Shown: one piece after another, positions 8,776 through 18,365 of the stretch
How the letters are laid out: every line of letters begins with the position of its first letter
How positions within the stretch are numbered: the stretch's first letter is position 1
Assembly (NCBI GenBank): GCA_947498325.1
Contig: CANMKE010000016.1
Span: 1 to 64,000, forward strand
From: an uncultured Persicobacter sp.
Lineage (GTDB): Bacteria > Bacteroidota > Bacteroidia > Cytophagales > Cyclobacteriaceae
DNA length: 64,000 nt
Direction of reading: 5' to 3'
The notes under the pieces: model-generated
The model's database searches: none
The model's input: the letters and a program-made list of their open reading frames with translations, nothing else
What the model was told of the DNA's origin: nothing
Position numbers and translations under genes: made by a program

Positions 8776-9699
8776 CTAATTTGGAACAGTAATCACACTG
8801 AATTTTTTGTTGGTATAAAGCTCGGCGGCTTCCCATAATTGTTCGGCCACCCGTTGGTCGTAGGCATTGGCATTGGCTTGTACAATTCCTGGAGGGCCCT
8901 TCATTTCCTTAAAGCCTGTGGGCCCGAAATATTCTCCACCGATCGCCTCTGGATCGAGCGCTGCCATAATGATGGGCTGTGCGGCCTCCTGTGGTTCATG
9001 GGAAATCATGGGCATGAGTGGTGCAGAAATTTTGAGCAGCAAATCGGGCAAATGTTGCATGAGGTTGGTAGGGGAAACACCTGGGTGAGCCACCACGGAT
9101 TTCACGCCACTCTGAATTTTGTGGAGCTTTCTGTTGAACTCCAAAGCAAACATCAGGCAGGCGAGTTTGCTTTGCGCATAGGCCTTCATTTTTGAATAGC
9201 CCTTTTCGGCATTCAGATTATTGAAATCGATTTTGGCTCCTTTATGGGCGATGCTGCTGAGAGAAACCACCCGACTGTCTGGGGTGTTGTCCAAGAGCGG
9301 AAACAGCAGGTTGGTCAGGTGAAAATGCCCCAAATAGTTAATGCCTATCTGGCTTTCAAAACCTTCTTCGGTATAAGAGAGCGGAGGGACCATCACGCCT
9401 GCATTGTTGATCAGCAGGTGGAGTTGCTGAAATTCCTCCTTGAATTTTCTGGCGAATTCCTCGATGGAAGAGAAGTTGGCCAGGTCCAGGGGAATAAAGG
9501 TCAGTTTGGCCTCGGGCATTGCTGTTTTAATGGTGCTGATGGCCTGAAGTGCTTTTTCTGCATTGCGGCAGGCCATGACTACGGTCATTTGCTTGCGGGC
9601 CAATGCTTTGGCGGTTTCCAGGCCTATGCCTGAATTTGCGCCCGTTATAATGGCCACATAGCGGGGCTGCACGGCGACATTTTCTAAATCAAATGGCAT
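8776..9699 (-). CDS. SDR-family oxidoreductase, retinol-dehydrogenase-like
   Basis: A 307-residue NAD(P)-dependent SDR of the retinol dehydrogenase/WWOX-like branch. The cofactor loop ITGANSGIGLETAKAL, the LINNAGVM strand, the Ser strand RVVSLSSIAHKG and the YAQSKLA catalytic YxxxK are all present. The start at 9699 (MPFDLENVAVQP) is preferred over an upstream ATG at 9816, because the extra 39 residues look like translated intergenic AT-rich DNA. The substrate is unknown. It is followed immediately by the double-hairpin repeat copy B. Confidence 0.88.
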   Translation of the reverse strand: MPFDLENVAVQPRYVAIITGANSGIGLETAKALARKQMTVVMACRNAEKALQAISTIKTAMPEAKLTFIPLDLANFSSIEEFARKFKEEFQQLHLLINNAGVMVPPLSYTEEGFESQIGINYLGHFHLTNLLFPLLDNTPDSRVVSLSSIAHKGAKIDFNNLNAEKGYSKMKAYAQSKLACLMFALEFNRKLHKIQSGVKSVVAHPGVSPTNLMQHLPDLLLKISAPLMPMISHEPQEAAQPIIMAALDPEAIGGEYFGPTGFKEMKGPPGIVQANANAYDQRVAEQLWEAAELYTNKKFSVITVPN

Positions 9700-9822
9700 G
9701 TTAAGTAATTGTGTGTGGTAAAAAAAGGTCAGTGGTAAGCTGACAAAAAGTGTGGTAATGCTACTAAAGTAGTGATTATGATTGATATTTTTATCTATTT
9801 GTTGCTTCAATAACAAAAAATA

Positions 9823-9849
9823 ACCCCTTGCAGGGAGACTGCAAGGGGT
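9823..9849 (-). terminator. Terminator of the GH2-sulfatase operon
   Basis: The perfect arms ACCCCTTGCAG and CTGCAAGGGGT enclose a 5-base loop. On the minus strand a T tract follows (TTATTTTTTG). It lies 93 bp beyond the sulfatase stop. Confidence 0.85.
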
Positions 9850-9941
9850 AAAGAATTTTCAGAGCGTGCTAAAAAGAGGGCTTATCCTCCGAGTTTTCTT
9901 CATCAACTTTTGATGTTAAACACGCCCCCAAAACCAGCGAA

Positions 9942-11531
9942 TTATTTTGAGTACAATTTTTTAGGTACCTTATAATAGTCGCGTTGTTGTTGTAGTGCCT
10001 TCATCAGACGTGCCTGTGTGGCAGCATATTTCTTCTTGCCGAAGATGTTATGCATTTCCGTAGGGTCGGTTTTAAGGTCGTACATTTCATAGTTCCCATC
10101 CTGATAGAAATCCAATAGCTTGTATCGTGCATCACTTACGCCGTCATGTCGGTGTACAGAGTGGAAACCAGGATACTCATAGAAGTGATAGTAAAGGTAT
10201 TTTCTCCAGTTTTTCTCCGATACAGAACCGTCCATCAGTCCGAGGAATGATTTCCCCTGCATAATTTCTGGTGCTTTCACCCCACACATATCCAGGAAGG
10301 TTGGGGCGAAGTCAATGTTTTGTGTCAGTGCATTGATTTTCTTTCCTTTGGCTTTGATGAAAGGGTCGCGGATCATCAATGGCATGCGGTAAGATTCTTC
10401 GTACATCCAGCGTTTGTCGAACCAGCCGTGCTCTCCAGTATAGAATCCCTGATCTGAGGTATAAACAACGATTGTATTATCGAGCAAATTGTTTCTTTTT
10501 AGGTAATCGTAGATCTCCCCAACGGATTCGTCCACAGAGTGAATGGTGGCCAGGTACTCCTGCATATATCGCTCATATTTCCAGATGGCGATTTCTTTCG
10601 GGCTGCGTTTTTTGCTGTAGAACTCGTTGTTTCTTTCTCGGTAAGCGTCCAAAAATTCTTGCTTTTCTTCTTTGGTCATGCGTCCGAAGAATACCTGTGG
10701 CCAGCGGTCGTACAGCAGGCTGTCGCTGTCAATGCCACGAACCATTTTTAAGTCATGGCCTTCGTACATATCCCGTGCAATGCTCATCTCCTGTTTTCCA
10801 GCGGCAACTCTTCCTTTGTAATCATCGAAGTAGTTCGATGGAACAGGGAAGTGGATGTCCTCATACAGGTGATAATTTTTGGCATCGGGCACCCAGTTGC
10901 GGTGTGGCGCTTTGTGGTGCATCATCAGGAAGAAAGGCTTGCTTTTATCGCGATGGTCGAGCCAGTTTTCACACTTTTTAGTAATGATGCTTGTAACATA
11001 CCCTTTCTCCTGGTGTGTTCCATCTTTGGTAATAAAATCGGGGTTGTTATACTCTCCCTGGTCATGCAGAATCTCCCAATGGTCAAAACCTACTGGGTTG
11101 GAAATCAAATGCCATTTACCGATAACAGCTGTCTGGTATCCGTTTTTGCGAAGAATATTGGCGATCGTTGGCTGGTTTCCATTGAAATGGGTTTTGCCAT
11201 CGTTGGCCATAAAGCCGTTGATATGCGAGTGGGTGCCAGTGAGTACCGTGGCACGGGAAGGCCCGCACAGCGAGTTGGCGCAGTAGTTACGCATGAAGAG
11301 CGTCCCTTCGTTGGCCAGTCGGTCGATATTTGGGGTTGGCGCCAGTTTGGCAATATCAGATTTGTAAGCGGAAATTGCGCGGATGGCGTGGTCATCCGAC
11401 ATGATGTACAGGATGTTAGGTCTTTTTTGCTGACTCACCTGATCGGTATGCGTAGCTGCCTGTGCGGTGGGCATGTGGAATGAACCCAGGCATAAGGCTG
11501 CAGACAAGAGCGTATAAATAGTTTTTTTCAT
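9942..11531 (-). CDS. Secreted sulfatase (arylsulfatase family S1, Cys type)
   Basis: A 529-residue sulfatase with an N-terminal signal peptide (MKKTIYTLLSAALCLGSF, cleavage near AQA). The metal-site start RPNILYIMSDDHA and the signature CGPSRATVLTG (Cys89) mark a Cys-type enzyme whose cysteine must be oxidised to formylglycine by an anSME maturase, which is not in this window. HKAPHRNW, a later DQGFYTGEHGWFDKRWMYEESYRMP and the C-terminal WRKYLYYHFYEYP region fit polysaccharide sulfatases of Bacteroidota. It follows the GH2 gene by 90 bp on the same strand, so both probably act on one sulfated glycan in the periplasm. The start at 11531 is chosen because the signal peptide begins there. Confidence 0.92.
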   Translation of the reverse strand: MKKTIYTLLSAALCLGSFHMPTAQAATHTDQVSQQKRPNILYIMSDDHAIRAISAYKSDIAKLAPTPNIDRLANEGTLFMRNYCANSLCGPSRATVLTGTHSHINGFMANDGKTHFNGNQPTIANILRKNGYQTAVIGKWHLISNPVGFDHWEILHDQGEYNNPDFITKDGTHQEKGYVTSIITKKCENWLDHRDKSKPFFLMMHHKAPHRNWVPDAKNYHLYEDIHFPVPSNYFDDYKGRVAAGKQEMSIARDMYEGHDLKMVRGIDSDSLLYDRWPQVFFGRMTKEEKQEFLDAYRERNNEFYSKKRSPKEIAIWKYERYMQEYLATIHSVDESVGEIYDYLKRNNLLDNTIVVYTSDQGFYTGEHGWFDKRWMYEESYRMPLMIRDPFIKAKGKKINALTQNIDFAPTFLDMCGVKAPEIMQGKSFLGLMDGSVSEKNWRKYLYYHFYEYPGFHSVHRHDGVSDARYKLLDFYQDGNYEMYDLKTDPTEMHNIFGKKKYAATQARLMKALQQQRDYYKVPKKLYSK

Positions 11532-11621
11532 CTTAGAATATGTCTGTGAAATCAAACACGGGCCGTAAAAAATAGGGTAACGGCCCGCGTCCTATTCTAT
11601 GAATTTATTTACTGAAATTGC

Positions 11622-14207
11622 TTATTTGGAAATCAGGCTCAGACCGTTCAAAAAGGCCTGTCCGTTGGATCCTGTAATTTTGATGTTCAGTTGCTGTTGG
11701 TCATTCTGGATCAACAGTTTTTTAACCAATGCACGGTGTCCGCCCACAACCTGCGCGGGGGTGAAATTTTTCAGTACCACCTTGCCATTAATTTCAACAT
11801 CAATCGCCCCGACTTTTGTTTGCTGCCCTTGTTGATTGTTCAGCAAATAGGCTGATTGTGGACCCCAGTTGGACAAATCGGCGAAGTTGAGCGCCAGTTG
11901 GTAAGTCCCTGGGGCAACATCAAACTTGTAGCTGAAATCCCCGATTCTTGCGGTCTGAAACAAGGGTTGTTCGTCCGTATCTTTAATCGTCGCTACGGTT
12001 CCGTTGCGGTCGCCTTGTTTGAAGTGTTCCCCGCCAATAAAACCCCAGCCACCTTCGCTGTAGGCACGATCGGCAAACCAGGTAGTTTTAGCATGATCCG
12101 TATAAATGACTGATGAACCAGCATTGATATGGATATTTACTGGAGCACCTTTTTTGAGCTTCGCAGGGATGTTATTCAAACTCAGGGTAGCCACATCCAT
12201 GGTGCGGTTTTTAGCAGCGATCAACTGATATACGCCACTTTTATTTTGCATTTTCCAGCGGGCAATGTGGTTTCTTACCGTACGTTCGCCGTGGTCGATG
12301 CCATTCACAAATAAGGACAGGTGGTTTTGGTTGGTGTACACTTTCACCTCAATTTTTGCACGATCGCCTTCGGTAACCTGCGTTCTGTTCGCCCAGTCGT
12401 CGGTGGCAATGTGAACAATCGGACGGTCTTTTACCAGGCAGGCCTGAAGGAAGTAGTACACATCTTTTGGGGTATGATCCAGATGCACCAGACCTTTATT
12501 ATTGATATGCGCCATAGATTCCTGACGGGAAGCGGAGCTGAAATCTGCCAGGTTCCAAACCGATCCACCCATGATATAATCGGTGTTTTGTATCACCTTC
12601 AGGTAGTGCTCAAGATATTTTTGCTGATATTCCATAGAGAAGTCGAACTTCTGCGGATTGTTGGCATGGATACGGGCATCGGAGCCTGCTCCAAATTCCG
12701 AGATGAACAGCGCACGGTGTGGGAAAAGGCGGTGCTGCTCGGCAATGAAATGTTCGAAGCCTTTAAGTTGACCACCGTACCAGCCTGGGTAGAGGTTCCA
12801 TCCTGTGATGTCAGCAATACCCGACATGCCATAGCGGTCGTAATTGATGTCTTCATTAAAGGCCATGGCGGTTAGTCGTGAAGGATCTTCTTCTTTGGCC
12901 AGCTTGTTCAGTGACTTGCCAAATTTGGCAGTCCATAGGCAGAACAAATCACGAGGCTCTTTTTTCTTGATGCGGTATTTCACCTGAATGCAGGCTTCGT
13001 TCATCAGTCCCCAAATAGCGATAGACGGGTTGTTTCTATACTGCTCAATCATTTCTTTCAGCATATTTGTGGCCGACGAAGTGAAGGCTTCATTTTTCGA
13101 CATGATATCCACCAGTGGGATTTCCTGCCAAACGATAATCCCCAAGCGGTCACAGGCATCCAGAACAGCAGGGTCTTGTGGATAATGCGCCAGACGGGTG
13201 AAGTTGCCACCCATGTCTTTGATCATTTTCATGTCCGCAAAATGTTGCTCATCCGACACCGCAATGCCATAAGGGGCTTTATCCTGATGGCGACTTGCAC
13301 CGATCAGTTTTAGGGGCGCGCCATTGAGCTCAAATTGATTTTGTGCATTGATGGCAAACCATCGGAAACCTACCTGATGTGAGAAGGTGTCCAGTGTGCG
13401 TCCATGGCGATCTTTCAATGTTGCGGTCAGGTGGTAGAGTAGCGGGCTGTCAGGGCTCCACAGCTGTGGCTTGTTGACCGTCGGCATTTCTACGCGCCAG
13501 GATTTCGTGCCTTTATGGAAATACTTTTTGAAAGTTTTCGCCATCACCTTTGATCCGTCAGGGGCAGTCAGTACCACCTCCATTTTCAGGTTCTGCGATT
13601 GTGCGCTGTTAATTTTACCTTCAAAAGAAAGTGAAGCCTGAGAGGCGCTTACTTTTGGCGTGCGAATGATTCCTCCCCAGCCACCAAGCTGATCAAGGTC
13701 AAAGTGCGTTTTGGCTTTGGAAACCATCCATACATCGCGATAGATCCCCCCGAAGATGGTGAAATCCCCCGATAGCGGTGCCAGGTTTTTATTTTCATTG
13801 TTCACCACAACTTTCAGTCTGTTGGTTGCCCCAAATTTCAGGGCTTTATCCAATGCAATATTGAAGGCCGTATAGCCTCCTTGGTGCGCCCCAAGAAGTT
13901 GGTCGTTCAAAAATACCTGAGCTTTGGAGTTGACACCCTCGAAGTGTAAATAGTGCAATCGGCCAGCTTCCGCCTTGTCGATGGTGAATTGCTTTTCATA
14001 AACGGCATACCCACGATAATAATCCTTCGTTTTGTAGGCATCCAGATTGTAAGTGTGCGGAATATGGATGGCTTCCATCTTGGCGTTGGGGTGCCCCGAG
14101 GCATCACTCAGCGCAAAGCTCCATCCGCCATTGAATGACGATGTTTGGCATATTCCCTGAAAGGGAAGCAGACAAACGGCCAGTAAGCTTAATAAAAAAT
14201 ACTTCAT
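11622..14207 (-). CDS. Glycoside hydrolase family 2 protein with C-terminal malectin-like domain
   Basis: An 861-residue secreted beta-glycosidase (signal peptide MKYFLLSLLAVCLLPFQGICQ). Domain order: jelly-roll sugar-binding (about 25-165), immunoglobulin-like (about 185-285), TIM barrel (about 290-590), a further beta domain with VNGIDHGERTV near 634-644, and a malectin-like C-terminal domain (about 710-860). The acid/base lies in WGLMNEA (Glu404) and the nucleophile in LFISEFGAG (Glu504), so it should be active with retention of configuration. Substrate could be beta-galactoside, beta-glucuronide or similar; the paired sulfatase points to a sulfated algal or animal glycan. It is first in a two-gene operon. 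Confidence 0.92.
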   Translation of the reverse strand: MKYFLLSLLAVCLLPFQGICQTSSFNGGWSFALSDASGHPNAKMEAIHIPHTYNLDAYKTKDYYRGYAVYEKQFTIDKAEAGRLHYLHFEGVNSKAQVFLNDQLLGAHQGGYTAFNIALDKALKFGATNRLKVVVNNENKNLAPLSGDFTIFGGIYRDVWMVSKAKTHFDLDQLGGWGGIIRTPKVSASQASLSFEGKINSAQSQNLKMEVVLTAPDGSKVMAKTFKKYFHKGTKSWRVEMPTVNKPQLWSPDSPLLYHLTATLKDRHGRTLDTFSHQVGFRWFAINAQNQFELNGAPLKLIGASRHQDKAPYGIAVSDEQHFADMKMIKDMGGNFTRLAHYPQDPAVLDACDRLGIIVWQEIPLVDIMSKNEAFTSSATNMLKEMIEQYRNNPSIAIWGLMNEACIQVKYRIKKKEPRDLFCLWTAKFGKSLNKLAKEEDPSRLTAMAFNEDINYDRYGMSGIADITGWNLYPGWYGGQLKGFEHFIAEQHRLFPHRALFISEFGAGSDARIHANNPQKFDFSMEYQQKYLEHYLKVIQNTDYIMGGSVWNLADFSSASRQESMAHINNKGLVHLDHTPKDVYYFLQACLVKDRPIVHIATDDWANRTQVTEGDRAKIEVKVYTNQNHLSLFVNGIDHGERTVRNHIARWKMQNKSGVYQLIAAKNRTMDVATLSLNNIPAKLKKGAPVNIHINAGSSVIYTDHAKTTWFADRAYSEGGWGFIGGEHFKQGDRNGTVATIKDTDEQPLFQTARIGDFSYKFDVAPGTYQLALNFADLSNWGPQSAYLLNNQQGQQTKVGAIDVEINGKVVLKNFTPAQVVGGHRALVKKLLIQNDQQQLNIKITGSNGQAFLNGLSLISK

Positions 14208-14385
14208 TATTGTAAGAGGTTAAAAACGCTAATTGCTTTCTTTACCCAAAGGTCATGGATAAATAATAGAATAAAGATTTTTAACCCACATCAAATCTAC
14301 TGCGAAGGGTGAAGTCGCGCTAATAAGCTCTAAAAGAGGTTTTTTTGGCTGTTTTTTGTGATAATGTAACCCGAGGTTGGTAATG

Positions 14386-14408
14386 TTGTAGGGTTAAAAA
14401 CCCTACAA
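14386..14408. promoter_or_regulatory. Perfect inverted repeat upstream of the GH2-sulfatase operon
   Basis: TTGTAGGGTT-AAA-AACCCTACAA has 10-bp perfect arms and no T tract, about 180 bp before the GH2 start. A smaller repeat AACC-CGA-GGTT lies just beside it at 14368-14378. It is a candidate operator for the GH2-sulfatase operon; no adjacent regulator gene was seen. Confidence 0.4.
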
Positions 14409-14430
14409 TGTGAGTACTACTGTACGCAAA

Positions 14431-14459
14431 AAAGCCCAGGCTTTCATTGCCTGGGCTTT
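14431..14459 (-). terminator. Terminator of the T9SS cargo gene
   Basis: The arms AAAGCCCAGGC and GCCTGGGCTTT enclose a 7-base loop. On the minus strand the hairpin ends in a T tract, 20 bp beyond the stop codon at 14480. Confidence 0.88.
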
Positions 14460-14479
14460 GATGTTGGAGAACTTTATAC

Positions 14480-17400
14480 CTACTCAATCACAATTCTTCC
14501 CGTGAATTCATTTTCACCGTCCAGTGCTCTGATGATATAAAGCCCAGGAGCAAGATGACTTACATTGATCTTGCCTTCGGCATCAACAAACTGCTCAATC
14601 AATACCGTTCCCGCCATCGAAATCAGCTGAACGCTCGACGGGTTCGCTACCTCGATATTCAGGATGTTTGTCGTTGGGTTCGGATACGCTAAAAGTGCAA
14701 TTTGTGGTTTGTCTGCACCAAGTGGACGTGTTACCACAGCCAAGGCTTCTGAAGCATCCGATCTTTTGGACACTGCACTGGCATAGATGCGCTGGTAGAA
14801 GTTATAAGTTTCCCCTTCGGTAAGATCCGGGAATTCAGTGCTTCGTTGCCAGCCTTCGCCTTCGAGGCGGTACTCCATGAAGGGTTGTTCTTTGAGGTTG
14901 ATAGATGTTTCCCTTACCTGCTCTGTTTGGGGTTTGTCTGGGCGACTGATATCCAGCATTCCGATAAAGATTGTTTTCGAAGCAAGGATACCGTCTTTTT
15001 CATTCGAGGTGATGACATACTTATTGTTGGCATTCATTATTTCCTCGTTGATAATTACACTGTTTGAAGTAACACCTGTTGGTTCCCCAGATCTATACCA
15101 CTCACCTGTATAATTGGATACATTGATATCCTCAACAGTAGCGGTGAGTGTATCACCTGGATAGGTTGATTCGCTTAAAAACACCTTTCCTTTCAATGGT
15201 TGGTTTTCCAAATCAATTTCAACCTTCATTTTGCCAGTTGTTGTTTCCGAATTTGAATAAGAATATACATTAAAATAATAGGTTTGTCCTGCCGAGACAG
15301 CAAAACTATAATTCACCCCATAAATACATGACGAACTCGATTTCTCCTCCTGGTAATTTGTAGGTGATTCACAGCTTCCTGTTGATGCTTCGACATCGAA
15401 GTAGGTGTTTCTTGATACATTACAACTACCAATAGTCACTGTACCATTTGCAGGAGCTACGTACTCGAAATAATAGCCTTTTTTGTCTATGTCGTAGATT
15501 TTTTCGAGTAAAGGTGTACTGTTTTGGCATGGAGCGTAGATTTCGTCCACTTTGTTGATTTGTAAAGTTACGATATCTTCATCAGCTAATCTTCCAACCT
15601 CAAAATAATAGGTGTTACCTTCTTCTACATAAAAAGGTGAGCTGGTGTTAAATGATTCTTTTTGGGAGGAAGCATTGTAACAGGATGTTTTCACATAAAA
15701 GGTTCGATTACCCACATCATTTAGCATCTCTACTTCTATTTCTCCTGTAAAAGATGCCGTGTATTTAATGAAATTTTTCTTCCAGTCATTATCAAAAAGA
15801 GTAATAGGTGCACCCAGTTCTACATTCAGTGCAGTTTGACATGACTCCAGTGGGTCTACAGTGGTTGGTTCAATTATAATTATATCGTTGGGCGCTAACG
15901 AACTGGATAAGGCAGTTATTTTCTCTCCTTTTTCGATATAGATTTTCACCTTGTCAGAAACAGCCTCAGAATCCGTTAAATGATAGGTATGATCCACCGT
16001 CTGGTTATTATATCTCGCTTCACCATTGCCACAATCAAAGTAGAATGCAGCATATAAAGAGAACTCGGGTTTGTTACTTCCTGAAGCTGCTGAGAATTCA
16101 TAAAATCCTTCTTCTGGTGCGGTGAAGGACCAAAAGATTTCATCTTTAGCGACGTTTTCTCCAATATTATACGCCACAGCAGTCTCACATTGATCTCCTG
16201 CCAAGGCCTCTCTGAGTTCTACATATATCTTTTTGTCTGTTCCCAAGTAACTTCTGGTAAACATAAAGGTCAATTTTTCTCCTTGTGTTACAGGGATGCG
16301 GGAAAGGACATTCTGTAAATTATCGCAAGGTCCCTCTTGAATCACAACGCTGGAACTGTTATAAAAAACCAAGGTACCATCTGAAGGAGCGGTGTATTCA
16401 TGAAATTGAGGGGTGAAATTCGTTCCGTAAATAAGCATAGAATCTAACAACAAGGGTTGTGGGGCATTACAGTCCAGTGAAAGATTAGTTTGTGCTTCAA
16501 ATTCAACATCAAAAGTTGCTGTCGAAATATGATCCAGGCTGATAACTATAGGTTGGTTCGAGGCGAGTAGAATATCGTGCGATAAAATATATGAAGTTGA
16601 TGAACAGGTAGTTCCCTTTGGCGTCAAAACCATATTCACTTGCTCACTATCAAAATGTAATATACCATCTGTCGTTGGGGTGAATTGATAATAAGGCCTC
16701 CTTGTATTTTCAGGAGTTTCATTATTTCCGATTAATAGCTCAATAGGATCAGTACAATGTCCTTTGGTATCAGTTTTTTCCTGCTCGATTTCTTTCAGGG
16801 TAAAGCTGATCGGTAGATCTTCTGTTAGCTCAGTGTCACTGGGAAGGCTCACATAGATCAAGTAATCTCCCTTATCTAATTGGTCATAATAAGGAATTGA
16901 TGAATAGTTACCGCTATTGTTACAAGATTGGTCTACTTGGATGTAAAGTTTCTCTACACCATTGGCGTCAATTTTCAGTTCTGACTCTTCTGGGGCCGAG
17001 ATTTTATAATATTGTCTTACCTGATCCTTAGGGAAGTTGATGGTTGTTCCATGCTCAACGGCAATAGCATTCAAACACGAAGGTCCCAAGTCATTTCCAT
17101 CAAAAAACGCTATTTCCCAATCGAAATCAACGTCTTTATTATCACGATTAGCTTCAATGGTTAAAGCTTCGCCAGCGAATACATCATATCTGATCTGTTT
17201 TGATGGATCAATATAAATTGAATTGTACTTACTACACGAATGTAATAATCTGAACATTATTTCCTGTTCAGTATTTATGGTTATCTGACCGTCCGCTGCT
17301 GGGGTATAGCTGTAAAAGGTTCTGGCTTTTTCAGAATTATTGATTGACTGACCTGCCTGTGCGGTAAGCGGGGAGTCGCAGAATACACCAGGTTGCAATG

Positions 17401-18121
17401 TTTTGAAACTCAACTCAACATCGATTTTGTACCTGTTTAATGCTAACTTGAGATAGATTGGGGTATTTTTGCTGACTTTTATGTTGGTGATTTTGTCATT
17501 ATAGTAGGCGTCGTAACGGTCAGAACATTCCTCGTGTAGATATGTCCAAAAGCTTCGATCATTTTTCAATTCCAAATAACCATCTATTGGGGAGGAAATC
17601 TTGTACCACTTTGGTGTTGGGCCAACCCCTTGCAAGGTAGTAGATTCATTGATTTCTATGGGGAAATCGCATATATCTCCCGCTACCAATTCTGCAAGTT
17701 CAACAGAGAAATTATAGGTGAAGGGTGTGTTTATGTACTGACTACCCCAACGGATAACAACCTGCTGTTGCGGGGCTATAAGTATAGAGGCTTGAGAAGC
17801 TCTACCGCTATAATCATCATTGGACGCTAAGAGCTTACCATCGCATTCATCATAAATGTACAAATAGGTATCCAAATTGGTTAAGCCTACTGAGGAAACG
17901 GTTAGTTTTTTATCCTGGTCTGTTGTATTGGTAAACAGATAATATTGATCCTCTTCTGCATCAGTGTGATCTGCAGTATGCTCACCTGTTTCAATATTAG
18001 TGGCCTCTTCGCAGGTGAATGCGCCTTGGGCTAATAGGGTGGTAGGTAAAATAAATGAGATTATACAGAGGCATGTTAATCTCATTAACCCTTTAAAAAT
18101 GGGGTGTGAATCTGATTTCAT
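14480..18121 (-). CDS. Giant T9SS-exported protein with nine cysteine-paired repeat modules
   Basis: This is a 1213-residue protein with signal peptide (about 13-31). The C-terminal end has the type A sorting domain of the type IX secretion system (LLAYPNPTTNILNIEV, residues 1143-1158, then SMAGTVL and GLYIIRA), so it should be exported and anchored or released. Between 37 and about 970 lie nine modules of about 95-115 residues, starting at Cys37, 151, 248, 349, 456, 551, 645, 761 and 865. Most have the pattern C-x-x-A/P, then (F/Y)-Y-x-(F/I)-x-(A/T/S)-P-x-x-G, and a second Cys 48-56 residues after the first in the first eight modules. They resemble PPC-like beta domains. A short Ig-like part (about 980-1130) precedes the sorting domain. 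No catalytic domain was seen. Confidence 0.85.
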   Translation of the reverse strand: MKSDSHPIFKGLMRLTCLCIISFILPTTLLAQGAFTCEEATNIETGEHTADHTDAEEDQYYLFTNTTDQDKKLTVSSVGLTNLDTYLYIYDECDGKLLASNDDYSGRASQASILIAPQQQVVIRWGSQYINTPFTYNFSVELAELVAGDICDFPIEINESTTLQGVGPTPKWYKISSPIDGYLELKNDRSFWTYLHEECSDRYDAYYNDKITNIKVSKNTPIYLKLALNRYKIDVELSFKTLQPGVFCDSPLTAQAGQSINNSEKARTFYSYTPAADGQITINTEQEIMFRLLHSCSKYNSIYIDPSKQIRYDVFAGEALTIEANRDNKDVDFDWEIAFFDGNDLGPSCLNAIAVEHGTTINFPKDQVRQYYKISAPEESELKIDANGVEKLYIQVDQSCNNSGNYSSIPYYDQLDKGDYLIYVSLPSDTELTEDLPISFTLKEIEQEKTDTKGHCTDPIELLIGNNETPENTRRPYYQFTPTTDGILHFDSEQVNMVLTPKGTTCSSTSYILSHDILLASNQPIVISLDHISTATFDVEFEAQTNLSLDCNAPQPLLLDSMLIYGTNFTPQFHEYTAPSDGTLVFYNSSSVVIQEGPCDNLQNVLSRIPVTQGEKLTFMFTRSYLGTDKKIYVELREALAGDQCETAVAYNIGENVAKDEIFWSFTAPEEGFYEFSAASGSNKPEFSLYAAFYFDCGNGEARYNNQTVDHTYHLTDSEAVSDKVKIYIEKGEKITALSSSLAPNDIIIIEPTTVDPLESCQTALNVELGAPITLFDNDWKKNFIKYTASFTGEIEVEMLNDVGNRTFYVKTSCYNASSQKESFNTSSPFYVEEGNTYYFEVGRLADEDIVTLQINKVDEIYAPCQNSTPLLEKIYDIDKKGYYFEYVAPANGTVTIGSCNVSRNTYFDVEASTGSCESPTNYQEEKSSSSCIYGVNYSFAVSAGQTYYFNVYSYSNSETTTGKMKVEIDLENQPLKGKVFLSESTYPGDTLTATVEDINVSNYTGEWYRSGEPTGVTSNSVIINEEIMNANNKYVITSNEKDGILASKTIFIGMLDISRPDKPQTEQVRETSINLKEQPFMEYRLEGEGWQRSTEFPDLTEGETYNFYQRIYASAVSKRSDASEALAVVTRPLGADKPQIALLAYPNPTTNILNIEVANPSSVQLISMAGTVLIEQFVDAEGKINVSHLAPGLYIIRALDGENEFTGRIVIE

Positions 18122-18365
18122 AAGTGTGTTTAAGATTGATGTTTTTTTAAAAATAGTTAAAATAATTGTATTGCCAAAGTTGAATTATTTTTACTGTATA
18201 ATTGGGTGTTTTTGTTGAGTATATGTAGGTGTTTAGGTGTGGTATAAATTTATTGTGAAGCCGTTTTTCTTCAGTATAAAATCGATCTACATCATATTAA
18301 TTCCGTTGAGCTCTCATTGAAATTGAATCAACTTCGTGGAGTTTTCAGCAATCTTTATCTTTAGT

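Noticed and set aside
10379-11483. Several plus-strand frames inside the sulfatase gene
   Set aside because: They lie opposite the sulfatase, have no recognised domain and are antisense shadows of a well-supported gene.
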